Source: Candidatus Heimdallarchaeota archaeon
Lineage (GTDB): Archaea; Asgardarchaeota; Heimdallarchaeia; Heimdallarchaeales; Heimdallarchaeaceae
Length of the DNA: 56,172 nt
Direction: 5' to 3'
NCBI GenBank assembly: GCA_030668875.1
Contig: DAOVER010000023.1
Location: 1-56,172 of the forward strand
Part shown: positions 26,101 through 35,331 of the stretch, one piece after another
Position numbering within the stretch: position 1 is the first letter of the stretch
Layout of the letters: each line of letters starts with the position of its first letter
Program-made: the position numbers and the translations under genes
The notes under the pieces: generated by a model
Seen by the model: the letters and a program-made list of their open reading frames with translations, nothing else
Databases searched by the model: none
What the model was told of the DNA's origin: nothing

Positions 26101-28074
26101 ATGGATAAAGTGGTTTACTGTATGTCTAGAAAAGGAAAAATAATCCCAATAATGCTAATTTTACTAATTTCAATGCAAATATGTTCCAGTCAAAATATTG
26201 AGGCAAGCTACACCATTGCTGAGTTGGTATTGAAAACAAATGGAGGAGGAGTTCGTCCAGATTATGGTCTCTTCATTGCTTCTTATTTAAGAGATATTGG
26301 TATAGATGTACAGGTTAAAGTTGAAGAATGGACAGCATTTGTAGGTTGTCTATTACAAACTCACGATTATGATATGGGTATAGTAGGATTATCAGAAGGA
26401 GGTACATCACCAGATATGTACGATATATATGGTGCGGATGGTTCACTAAACTTGTTTGGAATTACAAAAGAAATGCCTTATGGAAATGACAGTGAGAACA
26501 TGTTGCTAGAAGGACCAACAATTATGGATTTGGAAACTAGACAGCAACATTATTACGATTGGCAACAATTGATGATGGATCGAATTGTACCAATACTACC
26601 CTTGTTTGCTCCTCAATCTTATGTTGGGACATGGTCTAACTTGAATGGATATGACGCAAACTGGGGATTACTCCACTCTCTTCCTCGAATGTCGTTTAAT
26701 GGTTTACATGAAGGGCAAGAATCAATTGATGAGTTTAGAATTGCTGACGCCAATTGGCGTGATCTGAATCCGATGTTTTGTGACTGTGGTGGAAGATATA
26801 GTTTTATTGGAAAAGCTCTGAATGAAGAAATTGTCATACTTTCACCTGATTTAGCACCAACCAAAACTGGTTTAGTGATAGATTGGGAACTAATAGATGA
26901 TTTCCATTTTAAGTTCTATATGAGAGATGATGTATTTTGGAATCCCTCTTACAATATTACTGTAAGAGATGAAAATTCTATACCATTAAGTGATATCCCA
27001 ACTTCTCAATTAGCAAGAGGGTTAAAAAACAATGAATACAGTGATGGTTTTAATCAGAAAGTTACTGCAAAAGATGCTGTATTCACTTTTCTTCTGTGGA
27101 GCAGTACAATTAGTGAATCACCCGGTTATCATAACTGGATTTCCAATATTTATGTTGACCCAGAGGACCCTTTAGCTTTTCATATTCATATTGACGGAGA
27201 TCCAAATACTCCAGAATTAGAATATTATCCTGAATTTTGGCAAAGATTAAACTGGATAATAATGCCTGAATTCTTCTTAAATTCAAGCGAAACTACTGTT
27301 ACTTATTCATCAGGAGGGGTTAAAACTGTAGGTTTGTACTGGGGAATGTTTGATACTCCACAGTGGATGATGAATAGCATTTCACAATTTGGCTGTGGGA
27401 AATATTTACTAGATTACCACATTAGAAATGGTAAAACCGTTCTAAGAGCTAGTCCATTTTGGTTGGGAGTAGATCCAATAGATGGATCAGTTGAGGTTTT
27501 AGATATCAAGACAATAACTGTTGATATGATTCCTTATCTGGAAGAAGAATTGGCTGCATTTATGCACGGAAAATTAGATTGGAGTGGTTTGACTGCATAT
27601 CCTGCTATGAGGAAGATGATGCAAGCAGATCCAAGATTCGATGTGCAATCATTTCTAACTTCTAGTTTTACTTTTCTGTTTTTCAATCTCCAACGTCCCT
27701 TTTTAGGCGGAGATTACAACTATATGTATCTAACCTCCTCTCCTGATAAAGAGGCTTACACTTATGGAATTGCAGTTCGAAAAGCTATTTGTTACGCAAT
27801 CGACAGAGAGGAGATGAATGAAATTATCCATAATGGTGACTATATCATCGCACACAGTGTGCTCTATCCATATACGGGCTATTTCTATTATGATGACATA
27901 ATCAAATACAACTATGATCTCGATGTTGCTAAAGACTGGATATCTTCTGGAGGATATACTTGCCCAACAACAACCAATATTGCATTGTTACCCATTATTA
28001 TTTTCGTCTTTGTTATGTTTTCATTAACACTAAGAAAGAGAGTCAAAAAAAGAAAAAATAAGGATTATGCATAA
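26101..28074 (+). CDS. Family-5 (oligopeptide-type) substrate-binding protein, apparently circularly permuted
   Basis: A signal peptide (residues 9-36) precedes a segment (about 38-205) that looks like the end of a family-5 solute-binding protein: IGIDVQVKVEEWTAFVGCLL, HDYDMGIVGL, TRQQHYYDWQQLMMDRIVPI and LPLFAPQSYVGTWSN. Only then come the regions normally found first: WRDLNPMF, LVIDWELIDDFHFKFYMRDD, VTAKDAVFTFLLW, and YGIAVRKAICYAIDREEMNE near 560. The protein stops at YDLDVAKDWISSGGY, where a normal family member would enter the segment that here is at the front. A transmembrane helix and a basic tail (KRVKKRKNKDYA) anchor it. No permease genes are adjacent. A TATA-like stretch lies 27 bases before the ATG. 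Confidence 0.85.
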   Translation: MDKVVYCMSRKGKIIPIMLILLISMQICSSQNIEASYTIAELVLKTNGGGVRPDYGLFIASYLRDIGIDVQVKVEEWTAFVGCLLQTHDYDMGIVGLSEGGTSPDMYDIYGADGSLNLFGITKEMPYGNDSENMLLEGPTIMDLETRQQHYYDWQQLMMDRIVPILPLFAPQSYVGTWSNLNGYDANWGLLHSLPRMSFNGLHEGQESIDEFRIADANWRDLNPMFCDCGGRYSFIGKALNEEIVILSPDLAPTKTGLVIDWELIDDFHFKFYMRDDVFWNPSYNITVRDENSIPLSDIPTSQLARGLKNNEYSDGFNQKVTAKDAVFTFLLWSSTISESPGYHNWISNIYVDPEDPLAFHIHIDGDPNTPELEYYPEFWQRLNWIIMPEFFLNSSETTVTYSSGGVKTVGLYWGMFDTPQWMMNSISQFGCGKYLLDYHIRNGKTVLRASPFWLGVDPIDGSVEVLDIKTITVDMIPYLEEELAAFMHGKLDWSGLTAYPAMRKMMQADPRFDVQSFLTSSFTFLFFNLQRPFLGGDYNYMYLTSSPDKEAYTYGIAVRKAICYAIDREEMNEIIHNGDYIIAHSVLYPYTGYFYYDDIIKYNYDLDVAKDWISSGGYTCPTTTNIALLPIIIFVFVMFSLTLRKRVKKRKNKDYA

Positions 28075-28173
28075 TAGAATCTCTAATCTCTTCACTTCTT
28101 CTCATACTTCAATTAAAAAGAATATTTTTGTCAGTTGAGAGATGTAGTTGTGAATAAGACAAAGAAAGATTCT

Positions 28174-30255
28174 CTATTTAGTTTCTTGGAATAGTTCATT
28201 AACAGATTTATCAAGTTTCATCGTAATCTGTCCAATTTTATCAGATTTTACGAAATCTTTTTTCTCTAATATTTCAATGATTTTCTCAGTTTCATCTGCA
28301 AATTTAAGTATGCCTTCTTTTATCCCATATGAGAAGCTATCAGTAAAAAAAGCAACAGTAAAATTTTCTCTAGGTTCTAGTAATACAAGATAATCAGTGT
28401 GTTCAAGCATTCTAAATTCACCTTTTTTCATTGAAATTTCAGAACTAAAATTCTGTATTGCATTAATTAAACCTGCTATTAAAAGCTCATCATCACTAAT
28501 TCTTTCAGACTTAAAATTATATGAATAAACAGGTAACCCAGAAGGAAGTATAACCAACAAGAATAACAAAATTGGTTTTTCTTCTGAGGAAGAAATATAA
28601 GTGGTTTCTTTTACTCCTCTCTCTGAATAATCCATCATTGAAATTTCGAATTCCGTTCTCATTTGAAGTATTGCTTGTTCAATATCTTCTTGTTTTGATC
28701 TCTCTTTTAAATCTAAAGCTATTTTCAGATTTCTTTCAGCTCTTTCGCATTGTTTTTGTAAATTGTATTCTTTACAGACTTTTACTATTCTATTTAAAAC
28801 ATCTTGAGCTAGTTCGTATTTAAAAGAAAGAATATACACAGTAGCAAGAAGCAGATTATAATTAACCATTTGAAAAATAGATTTATATTCTCTAAGAAGT
28901 ATCACACATTCTTGACAATTTAACTCTACCTTTTCAATGAATTTATTCCTTAAATCAAGATCTTCTGTAGTTCTATATTTGATAATTAAAAGTTCGATCA
29001 GATAAATTAGACCTTGAAGGATTAATGGTGCAAAATTGTTTTTCCTAGCCAATTTAATACCTTCAATCAATTCCTGTTCTGATGCAAAAATATTCATTTT
29101 TTTCAATTCTATAAATCCTTTAGAGATGTGCCAAGTAGATTTATTTAGTGTTTCTTCCTCTTCTTTAACTTGCATTATTTCGTAATACTTCTTCAAATAG
29201 CTCTCTGCTAAATCAAATTTACCATTTATTGCATAAAATTCAGTTGCCTCAAGATATATGTCATCATTTTCTATGTCATGTTTCTTCATACTGTCAAAAG
29301 CTTTAATCAGATATTCTTCAGCTTCATCCATTTTTTCCATGGATCTTAAACAAGAGTAGATGTAATTATAAATAACTAGGATATTTCTTTGGTCTTGAAA
29401 TTTACTCATTATATCAATGAAGTTATAAAAATACTTTATAGCTTGATCAAATCTTCCTTCTTGGATTAATAATGTTGCAATATTTGCTTGACATACTGCC
29501 ATTCCTCTCTCAATATTATTTCTTGAAAAATGTTCTAAACCTTTAGAGAATGCTTTTTTAGCTTCTGAATCTCCCAATATGTTCAGAGCGCTTCCAAATG
29601 AATTGTATAGTGTTCCTAGAATGAAGCTATCTTCTATTCTTTCTATCTCTAAGATATCAATACCCTTTTTGATCGAAACCAAGCTTTTATGATGATTTCG
29701 TTCTACTTGATGCAATACACATTCAATATGAAAAAGTAAGGCTTTTTCTTGTCTATAAACTAGATTATATTTCTCGTTACTTTTTATTTCTTCGAGAATA
29801 TTTTCTGTATATTGAAGAATTTCTTTTGCTTTTTGAAAATCACGTTCATAGATGAAGAAATAAGTTTGCCATATTAAGAAATCAATTTCAGAGACTAAGA
29901 GTGATTTATCTGTTCTTGTTATTGGAAAGGAGTTTAGCATGCTTTTAATTTTCTCTTTTTGACTTTGTCTAATTAAAATCATCAAATAGCTTGAAGCCAC
30001 TTCTAAAGTCGGATATTTTTCATGAAGTTCTTCAAGTTTTTGGAATTGGAAATAAATCATTAAAACATAGGAAATGATGGCTAAATAAACTGGAGGGAGT
30101 TTAACTGAAAGAACTATTTCCCATTTCATAACTAAACTGTCAAAATATTCTTCCAAGGACTCGTAATTTTCAAAATAAAATAGCCCATCGTGAAAACTTA
30201 TGTCTCTTTCTGTGAGAAATGGGAGATATTTTGATAATTCTATCAAGTCTTTCAT
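28174..30255 (-). CDS. TPR-repeat protein with C-terminal longin/roadblock-like domain (paralogue 4)
   Basis: Start taken at the ATG at 30255, which follows a GGGTGTG ribosome-binding-like stretch; the frame is open from TTG 30267. Helical TPR-type pairs fill residues 60-540, for example VCQANIATLLIQEGRFDQAI and AKEILQYTENILEEI. The last 140 residues repeat the sensor domain of the gene at 6242: ILLFLLVILPSGLPVYSYNF, ELLIAGLINAIQNFSSEISM, EHTDYLVLLEPRENFTVAFF, then a helical end. The matched features (LPxYS, AGLINAIxNFSSE) put it in the same subtype as paralogue 1. It lies 106 bases after AOR copy 2 on the same strand. Confidence 0.75.
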   Translation of the reverse strand: MKDLIELSKYLPFLTERDISFHDGLFYFENYESLEEYFDSLVMKWEIVLSVKLPPVYLAIISYVLMIYFQFQKLEELHEKYPTLEVASSYLMILIRQSQKEKIKSMLNSFPITRTDKSLLVSEIDFLIWQTYFFIYERDFQKAKEILQYTENILEEIKSNEKYNLVYRQEKALLFHIECVLHQVERNHHKSLVSIKKGIDILEIERIEDSFILGTLYNSFGSALNILGDSEAKKAFSKGLEHFSRNNIERGMAVCQANIATLLIQEGRFDQAIKYFYNFIDIMSKFQDQRNILVIYNYIYSCLRSMEKMDEAEEYLIKAFDSMKKHDIENDDIYLEATEFYAINGKFDLAESYLKKYYEIMQVKEEEETLNKSTWHISKGFIELKKMNIFASEQELIEGIKLARKNNFAPLILQGLIYLIELLIIKYRTTEDLDLRNKFIEKVELNCQECVILLREYKSIFQMVNYNLLLATVYILSFKYELAQDVLNRIVKVCKEYNLQKQCERAERNLKIALDLKERSKQEDIEQAILQMRTEFEISMMDYSERGVKETTYISSSEEKPILLFLLVILPSGLPVYSYNFKSERISDDELLIAGLINAIQNFSSEISMKKGEFRMLEHTDYLVLLEPRENFTVAFFTDSFSYGIKEGILKFADETEKIIEILEKKDFVKSDKIGQITMKLDKSVNELFQETK

Positions 30256-30361
30256 TTTCACACCCAAATCAGCTAATATTAAACCTTATGATAATTGTCA
30301 GACACGGGATATTAAAGGGCGTAATAAGATAAGGGAGACTTTCCTCCCCTTCTTCAAGTGT

Positions 30362-32173
30362 TTACTCGATTTTAAGTTTATTAATCTTCTCTCTTTTAGG
30401 AACTCCGTATTCATCTAAACCTCGTTTTTCATATAACAACTGTAAAGACTTATTGTAATCTTCTTCACTGATGAATGCTTTACTCCCTTTTGCTCTTCCT
30501 GAAGGTAAAGGTTCATTCATGAATCTCTTTGGAAGTACATCATAATCAATTGGTTTTTCATCCTCATATTGATTGATATTGAAAAGTCGTTTTGTTATCC
30601 ATATTCTTTGAGCTATTTCCATTAGTTCTTCTTCTGAAACTTCTCTATCCCAGAGAGCAGATAATATATTTTGTCTGTCAGCAAAACTAAATCCTTTGTC
30701 AATTGAATATGAAAAAGAGCATACTACTAAACAGTCTAGAAGAGTTTTGTAATCCTGCTGATCTTTCAAAGAGTCTATTACTTCTAAGGCGCTCTTATCA
30801 GGGATATCTGATGTTTGTGGCCAACCACGCATGTGGGATGCCCCTACAGCAGCTGTAGAATAGCTCAAACCTAAACCTAGTCGTCCTCTTGGATCCCAAG
30901 CGGCAAATGGCAAACCTTTAACATGAATTGCCAAATGCTCAATTCCCCAATGTTTTGCTGCTTGAGCATTACCTCTTGCTAGTATCTCACCTATACCTTT
31001 TCTATTGGCTATTAGTTCTAGCATTTCCAGAAGTTTCTCATCATTTCCAAATTTTATTCCCTCGAACTCTTCTCCTTTAAGTAAACCTTTTTCCACCGCT
31101 TCCATTACCATGGCTATTCCACTACCCGTACTGATTGTATCTAATCCTAACTGATTGCACAGATAGTTAGCATGAATAATCGTTTCATTATTACTTATTC
31201 CACAATTCCCTCCGAGCATTGCTAAAGTTTCATATTCAGGACGAGCAATTTCCTTTCTATCTGTCCACTCAAAATCAGAACCATCAAGAGTACTTGAACA
31301 ACCTACAGGACAACCATAACACGGACGTTTTATTGCTTTGTATTTCTCGTCCATCTCTACTCCTCCAACTTTTTCGTATTCCTCAAACTCTCCCGATTGC
31401 CAATTTCTTGTTGGGTATTGACTCATTTGATTTGCGAAAGCTACTGCATCGCTAGTTCCATATTTGTTCATACCTTTTCCTGCATCTATTGCTTTCTTTG
31501 CTCTAGCAAGATACTCTTTTCGTAGTTCGTCTATTTTCTCTTGATTACCATTTGTTGGTCGTGAAAATCCTTTTACAGCTACAGCTTTCAGGTTCTTTGA
31601 ACCAAATACTGCACCTAATCCACCTCTTCCTGGATTTCTATGACTATCAGCTGTTGGACAAGATATTGCGACAAGATTTTCTCCTGCTGGGCCTATGCAG
31701 ATGATTCTCATCTTTGGCTCGTTTTGCTCTTCTTTTATCATATCTTCAGTTTCATAAGATAATTTTCCCCAAAGTTTTGACGCATCTTTAATTTCAACAG
31801 CATCATCTTTGATTGAAATATAAACTGGCTTTTCAGCTTTACCTTCAATAATAATCAAATCATATCCAGCGAACCTTATTTCTGGACCCAAAAAACCACC
31901 AACATGACTATCAAGGAAGTGATTAGTTAAGGGACTTTTTGCTCCAACAGCGTATCGCCCAGTTATTGGGATTCTCGTTCCAGTTGCAGGACCTGGAGCA
32001 ATAATTATCTTGTTTTCTGGTCCCAAAGGATCTGTTTTTGGTGCTAACTCTTTGTAAAGATAGTAACTAATGTATCCTGTTCCACCAATATAATTTTTCC
32101 AAACACTTTCAGGAATTTTCTCTTTTAAGATTTCATTAGTTGTAAGATTAATTCTTAGAAGATTATCATTCAT
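30362..32173 (-). CDS. aor: Tungsten-containing aldehyde:ferredoxin oxidoreductase (copy 2)
   Basis: Start set at the ATG at 32173 (MNDNLLRINLTTNEILKEKI), matching copy 1; the frame is open three codons further from a TTG. Cluster ligands are in CYGCPVGC near residue 284 and LVVCSF near 484. The signatures HVGGFLGPEIRFAGYDLIII and QLGLDTISTGSGIAMVMEAV are present. The reaction is that of copy 1: ferredoxin-linked interconversion of aldehydes and carboxylates at a tungstopterin. The two copies are clearly paralogous with the same length and nearly identical motifs, yet differ in the residues around the cluster and C-terminal region, so substrate specificity may differ. Confidence 0.93.
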   Translation of the reverse strand: MNDNLLRINLTTNEILKEKIPESVWKNYIGGTGYISYYLYKELAPKTDPLGPENKIIIAPGPATGTRIPITGRYAVGAKSPLTNHFLDSHVGGFLGPEIRFAGYDLIIIEGKAEKPVYISIKDDAVEIKDASKLWGKLSYETEDMIKEEQNEPKMRIICIGPAGENLVAISCPTADSHRNPGRGGLGAVFGSKNLKAVAVKGFSRPTNGNQEKIDELRKEYLARAKKAIDAGKGMNKYGTSDAVAFANQMSQYPTRNWQSGEFEEYEKVGGVEMDEKYKAIKRPCYGCPVGCSSTLDGSDFEWTDRKEIARPEYETLAMLGGNCGISNNETIIHANYLCNQLGLDTISTGSGIAMVMEAVEKGLLKGEEFEGIKFGNDEKLLEMLELIANRKGIGEILARGNAQAAKHWGIEHLAIHVKGLPFAAWDPRGRLGLGLSYSTAAVGASHMRGWPQTSDIPDKSALEVIDSLKDQQDYKTLLDCLVVCSFSYSIDKGFSFADRQNILSALWDREVSEEELMEIAQRIWITKRLFNINQYEDEKPIDYDVLPKRFMNEPLPSGRAKGSKAFISEEDYNKSLQLLYEKRGLDEYGVPKREKINKLKIE

Positions 32174-32266
32174 TAAAAACAAGACAATTTGGAGAGTTTT
32201 AAGGTTTTTCCAAATTTATTGTACAAGAAGGAAAACTAAAAAAAGTTTCTTCAAAGTTTGTAGTAG

Positions 32267-32566
32267 ATGATTTACAGAACTGTAGCTCCTTGTAAGAAGA
32301 AAAAAGGGTTTGAAGGTCATCCAGAAGACTTCTATGATATCTCGTTATCGAAGCTAAAAGGAGCATTGTCTAAGAAGCTAGATGCTTATGAAATACTTCG
32401 TGAGACAAAAATTATGATGATGTTAGTAGACAATAGTTCTGGCAATAAAATCTCTATTTTTCCTTCAGCAAGAGTTTTCATCCATGGATCATTAGAAGAA
32501 GAGGAAGCGTTAGAAATTCTCAAGATTATTAGTTCCGCTGTAGTTGAAATTTCCTCAGATGAGTGA
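32267..32566 (+). CDS. Small protein resembling a single TBP-type repeat
   Basis: Ninety-nine residues, starting at ATG. The second half reads TKIMMMLVDNSSGNKISIFP, SARVFIHGSLEEEEALEILK, IISSAVVEIS. A strand ending in a Phe-Pro-Ser turn, a strand with a Gly, an acidic helix and a closing helix recall half of the TATA-binding-protein saddle (FASGKMVCTGAKSEEDA-type). The first half (CKKKKGFEGHPEDFYDISLSKLKGALSKKL) does not look like TBP. I do not assign a function. It is divergent from AOR copy 2, so it could regulate that gene, but this is speculation. Confidence 0.55.
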   Translation: MIYRTVAPCKKKKGFEGHPEDFYDISLSKLKGALSKKLDAYEILRETKIMMMLVDNSSGNKISIFPSARVFIHGSLEEEEALEILKIISSAVVEISSDE

Positions 32567-32582
32567 CATCCGTTACAGAAAT

Positions 32583-32591
32583 ATTATATAT
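32583..32591 (+). promoter_or_regulatory. TATA box for the YdjM-like gene
   Basis: ATTATATAT is centred 27 bases before the GTG at 32614, arguing that this GTG is a leaderless start. Confidence 0.55.
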
Positions 32592-32613
32592 GAATGACTA
32601 ACTATTTATTTCT

Positions 32614-33447
32614 GTGCAAGGTGGAGTTCATTTATTATCTGGTTTAATTATTGCTAGCTTAAGTAAACGAAAAGCGTTTAAATTAGGAGCGGTTATTGGA
32701 GCAATATTACCCGACATAGATATTTTTCTGCTTGGTCCTTTCTATTTTGTTTATGGTGCTAGTATTGCTGAGCTTCATCGAACTTTTACCCACAGTTTAC
32801 TCTTTGTAATCTTGATAGGAGGGTTAATAGCTAGCTTATCTTTTGTACCATTTATCAAGAAACGTTATCCTGATTTTGATTTTGTTGGTTTAGCTCTTGG
32901 TATTGCTTTTGGTATGTTAGTTCATATCGTCCTAGATATGTTCTACTTCTATGGGATTCAATTATTTTGGCCTTTTTGGGATGCTGCAATCGGTTGTCCC
33001 TTAATCTCTGAAGCTAACCATGTCGATTGGATAGGATGTCCTATTATCACTCAAAACAATCTAGACCCAGCAATCCCTGCAGATTTATTTAAGCTCAAAC
33101 TGCTTCAAACCACTGATTTCTATACTGATATCTTCTTCTTCTACATACCTATGATCATTCTAGCATTTAGGAAAGGAGTTCATAAAAAAGCAAGAATGTT
33201 CTATCTGGTTTATGCAATAATAGATTTTCTAGTTATAACATTCTTTGTAATCTTTGCCTTCAATACAAATATTGGATATGAGCAGTTTATTGTCTACCTC
33301 TACATCCCAGGAATATCCTTTCTTCTTCTTTCAGTTTTAGCACCATTTTTCTTTAGAGATGTTATAAAGGAATTCACATTCGATGCAAAAACTATAGTCC
33401 TTATCTTATCACTATTTGTCTTCTCTCAATTCTTGCTGTTCGTCTGA
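32614..33447 (+). CDS. YdjM/LexA-binding-type membrane metal-dependent hydrolase
   Basis: Starts at GTG with no leader. The N-terminal 110 residues have the family pattern of this predicted membrane hydrolase: HLLSGLIIASLSKRKAFKLG, ILPDIDIFLLGP, LHRTFTHSLLF and GMLVHIVLDMFYFYGIQLFW. The conserved His and Asp residues (PDID, HR-THS, H-x3-D) are the expected metal ligands. The second half adds three or four membrane helices (about 180-277). The family (PF04307-like) has no established substrate; YdjM in E. coli is SOS-controlled. It converges with the HEAT-repeat gene, six bases apart. Confidence 0.8.
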   Translation: MQGGVHLLSGLIIASLSKRKAFKLGAVIGAILPDIDIFLLGPFYFVYGASIAELHRTFTHSLLFVILIGGLIASLSFVPFIKKRYPDFDFVGLALGIAFGMLVHIVLDMFYFYGIQLFWPFWDAAIGCPLISEANHVDWIGCPIITQNNLDPAIPADLFKLKLLQTTDFYTDIFFFYIPMIILAFRKGVHKKARMFYLVYAIIDFLVITFFVIFAFNTNIGYEQFIVYLYIPGISFLLLSVLAPFFFRDVIKEFTFDAKTIVLILSLFVFSQFLLFV

Positions 33448-33453
33448 TTTCCA

Positions 33454-35103
33454 TCAGAGGAATTCTTCTACTTCTAGTTTAGTGATAATTTCAAAAATAT
33501 CTTCCTTTATGATTGTTTTACCAACTATAGCCATCAATTTATTAACAATTTTTTCTGCAACTACTCTTTTATCTGATACCATTAGCTCCTTGAAGATATT
33601 AATCAGCCCCTCAAGAATTTCAGGGTCTGATGACAGATATAGTATGGTTTTAAGATATTGTTTCACGTCAGTTGGGATTAATCCCCGATTAGTTATTAGT
33701 TCCGTATAAGCTAATAGAATCTGTTCCATAACGCCAATATCCCTATGAAGTTTTAGACATTCAATGAAGGTTGAAGCAAATTCTTTTGTGAAACGTTTTG
33801 GGTAGTTAAGAAGCATGCTCTCAATGATGTTAAATGCTCTAAACGCTAAAAATGGATGATTTGATTTGAGTGTTACTTCTTGAATAAAAGGAAAAACAAT
33901 TTTTGTAGTCTCTTTATCTAGCCCTGATAAAGCAAATTTTTCTAGAATTTGAATTGAAGAATAACAGATGTCCTCTTCCTTAGTATTTTGAACAATGTTG
34001 TAAAGGCATTCTATTGCAAGATTTACCACATATGGTTGTGATTGTAGAGTGATTTGTGTTAGTGATTCTATTGCTCTTACTCTAACGTTTTTATTGTGAT
34101 GAGATTTGAGTATTTTCACTATAAGTTGAACATTAGTTTCTGTCAAGTAGTTTCTGATAATGATAGCTTCCAAAGCCTTCAAACCCATTTCTCTTAATCT
34201 GTCCTCGTAAGTAGCTCTCACAATTCCAATTATCAAATCTATTAGATATGGAACTTTCTCTCCTTGAGTTAAGGCTAAATCCGGATATGCAGAAAGAGCT
34301 ATTTCTCTTATTTTTTGATCATAAGAGAATGTTAGCAGTTTAACAATATCACTAGTATAGAGACTTAGCTTAGCCAATGTTTTTGTTTTTACAATAACTT
34401 CTTCTAGACACTTGAAAGCGAGCATTCTCATCTCATAATCATCAGATGCCTTGAACACCATGATATACGCTTCAGCTATCCCAAAGAAGGGAGTATATTT
34501 TTTTATATTTGTTATAATGTTGTTTAAACAACCTATAGCAGTTAGCCTTTCTATTTCTTCAGTACTAACTCTGAGGATTTCGAAAATTGATATTGCAACA
34601 TCTCTTCCCATATCAGAATCATCAATAGGTAAGAGAAGTATAGAGTTGATTAAACTTCTAACATTAGGTTGTTTTGGTAAGTATCGATCCTTATCGACAG
34701 CTGTAAAAAGCTGTTTCAATTCGAGAGAGTCTCTCCAGTTAAACTTTATTTTTTTCATTCCTTTACGAATTATCTCGAAATCCTTAGATAAATTGAATAG
34801 TTGATGAGGAGAATCATCATCAAACTCATCACTCTTTTCTCTTCGTGAATCTTTTATTTGTTCTATTATCTCGTTTTCGTCAAAATCACCTGAAGTGATA
34901 AGTGATGCTAATGCTTGAGAAGCAGCATCTCTAACTCTTGGATTAGGATCTGTAAGTTGAGCATTGAGAAGAGCTTCTAACACCTTGGATTCTCTTAGAT
35001 TTGCTAGAATATATGCTGCTCTCTCTCTTTGAAGTGGGATAGAGCTATATTTAAGCTGTTTAATTAACCCATCAATGTTAGATTTATCTTTTGAATCACT
35101 CAT
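33454..35103 (-). CDS. HEAT/armadillo-repeat protein
   Basis: A 549-residue all-helical solenoid. The first 75 residues begin like the HEAT protein at 16880 (IDGLIKQLKYSSIPLQRERA, YILANLRESKVLEALL, PRVRDAASQALASLI). Further repeats continue through the protein: MRMLAFKCLEEVIVKTKTLA, REIALSAYPDLALTQGEKV, VRVRAIESLTQITLQSQPYV and AFRAFNIIESMLLNYPKRF. An acidic linker (EKSDEFDDDSPHQ) separates the first block from the rest. No enzymatic motif. It resembles adaptor/clathrin-adaptin-type solenoids only in fold class; partner unknown. Confidence 0.8.
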   Translation of the reverse strand: MSDSKDKSNIDGLIKQLKYSSIPLQRERAAYILANLRESKVLEALLNAQLTDPNPRVRDAASQALASLITSGDFDENEIIEQIKDSRREKSDEFDDDSPHQLFNLSKDFEIIRKGMKKIKFNWRDSLELKQLFTAVDKDRYLPKQPNVRSLINSILLLPIDDSDMGRDVAISIFEILRVSTEEIERLTAIGCLNNIITNIKKYTPFFGIAEAYIMVFKASDDYEMRMLAFKCLEEVIVKTKTLAKLSLYTSDIVKLLTFSYDQKIREIALSAYPDLALTQGEKVPYLIDLIIGIVRATYEDRLREMGLKALEAIIIRNYLTETNVQLIVKILKSHHNKNVRVRAIESLTQITLQSQPYVVNLAIECLYNIVQNTKEEDICYSSIQILEKFALSGLDKETTKIVFPFIQEVTLKSNHPFLAFRAFNIIESMLLNYPKRFTKEFASTFIECLKLHRDIGVMEQILLAYTELITNRGLIPTDVKQYLKTILYLSSDPEILEGLINIFKELMVSDKRVVAEKIVNKLMAIVGKTIIKEDIFEIITKLEVEEFL

Positions 35104-35196
35104 TGTTCTATTTTATAGAAAGTGAATTGAGTATAAGAATATTATTTTATGATTTCAAAAAAAATCAAATTTCATATACGCGAAATTTAACAATGA

Positions 35197-35331
35197 TTCA
35201 TGGTTTCACACAGAGCTTGGTCAACTGATTACTCTTGTAGTGAGTACTCGCAAACGCTTACTCAGAATGTAACCAAATTCATTAAAGGAGAAAAACCAGA
35301 TAACATTGTAAACTTGGCAGAGGGACATTAA
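35197..35331 (+). pseudogene. C-terminal remnant of a D-2-hydroxyacid dehydrogenase
   Basis: After an in-frame TGA the plus strand reads FMVSHRAWSTDYS, then SEYSQTLTQNVTKFIKGEKP and DNIVNLAEGH before a stop. This resembles the end of NAD-dependent D-2-hydroxyacid dehydrogenases: the catalytic-His turn (TPHxAW), the EYSxxL...NV.RFxxGE helix and the closing NVVN. The rest of the gene is missing, and the proline of the TPH motif is replaced. It overlaps the last bases of the DedA-like gene. The remainder of the 225-base gap shows nothing recognisable. Confidence 0.6.
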
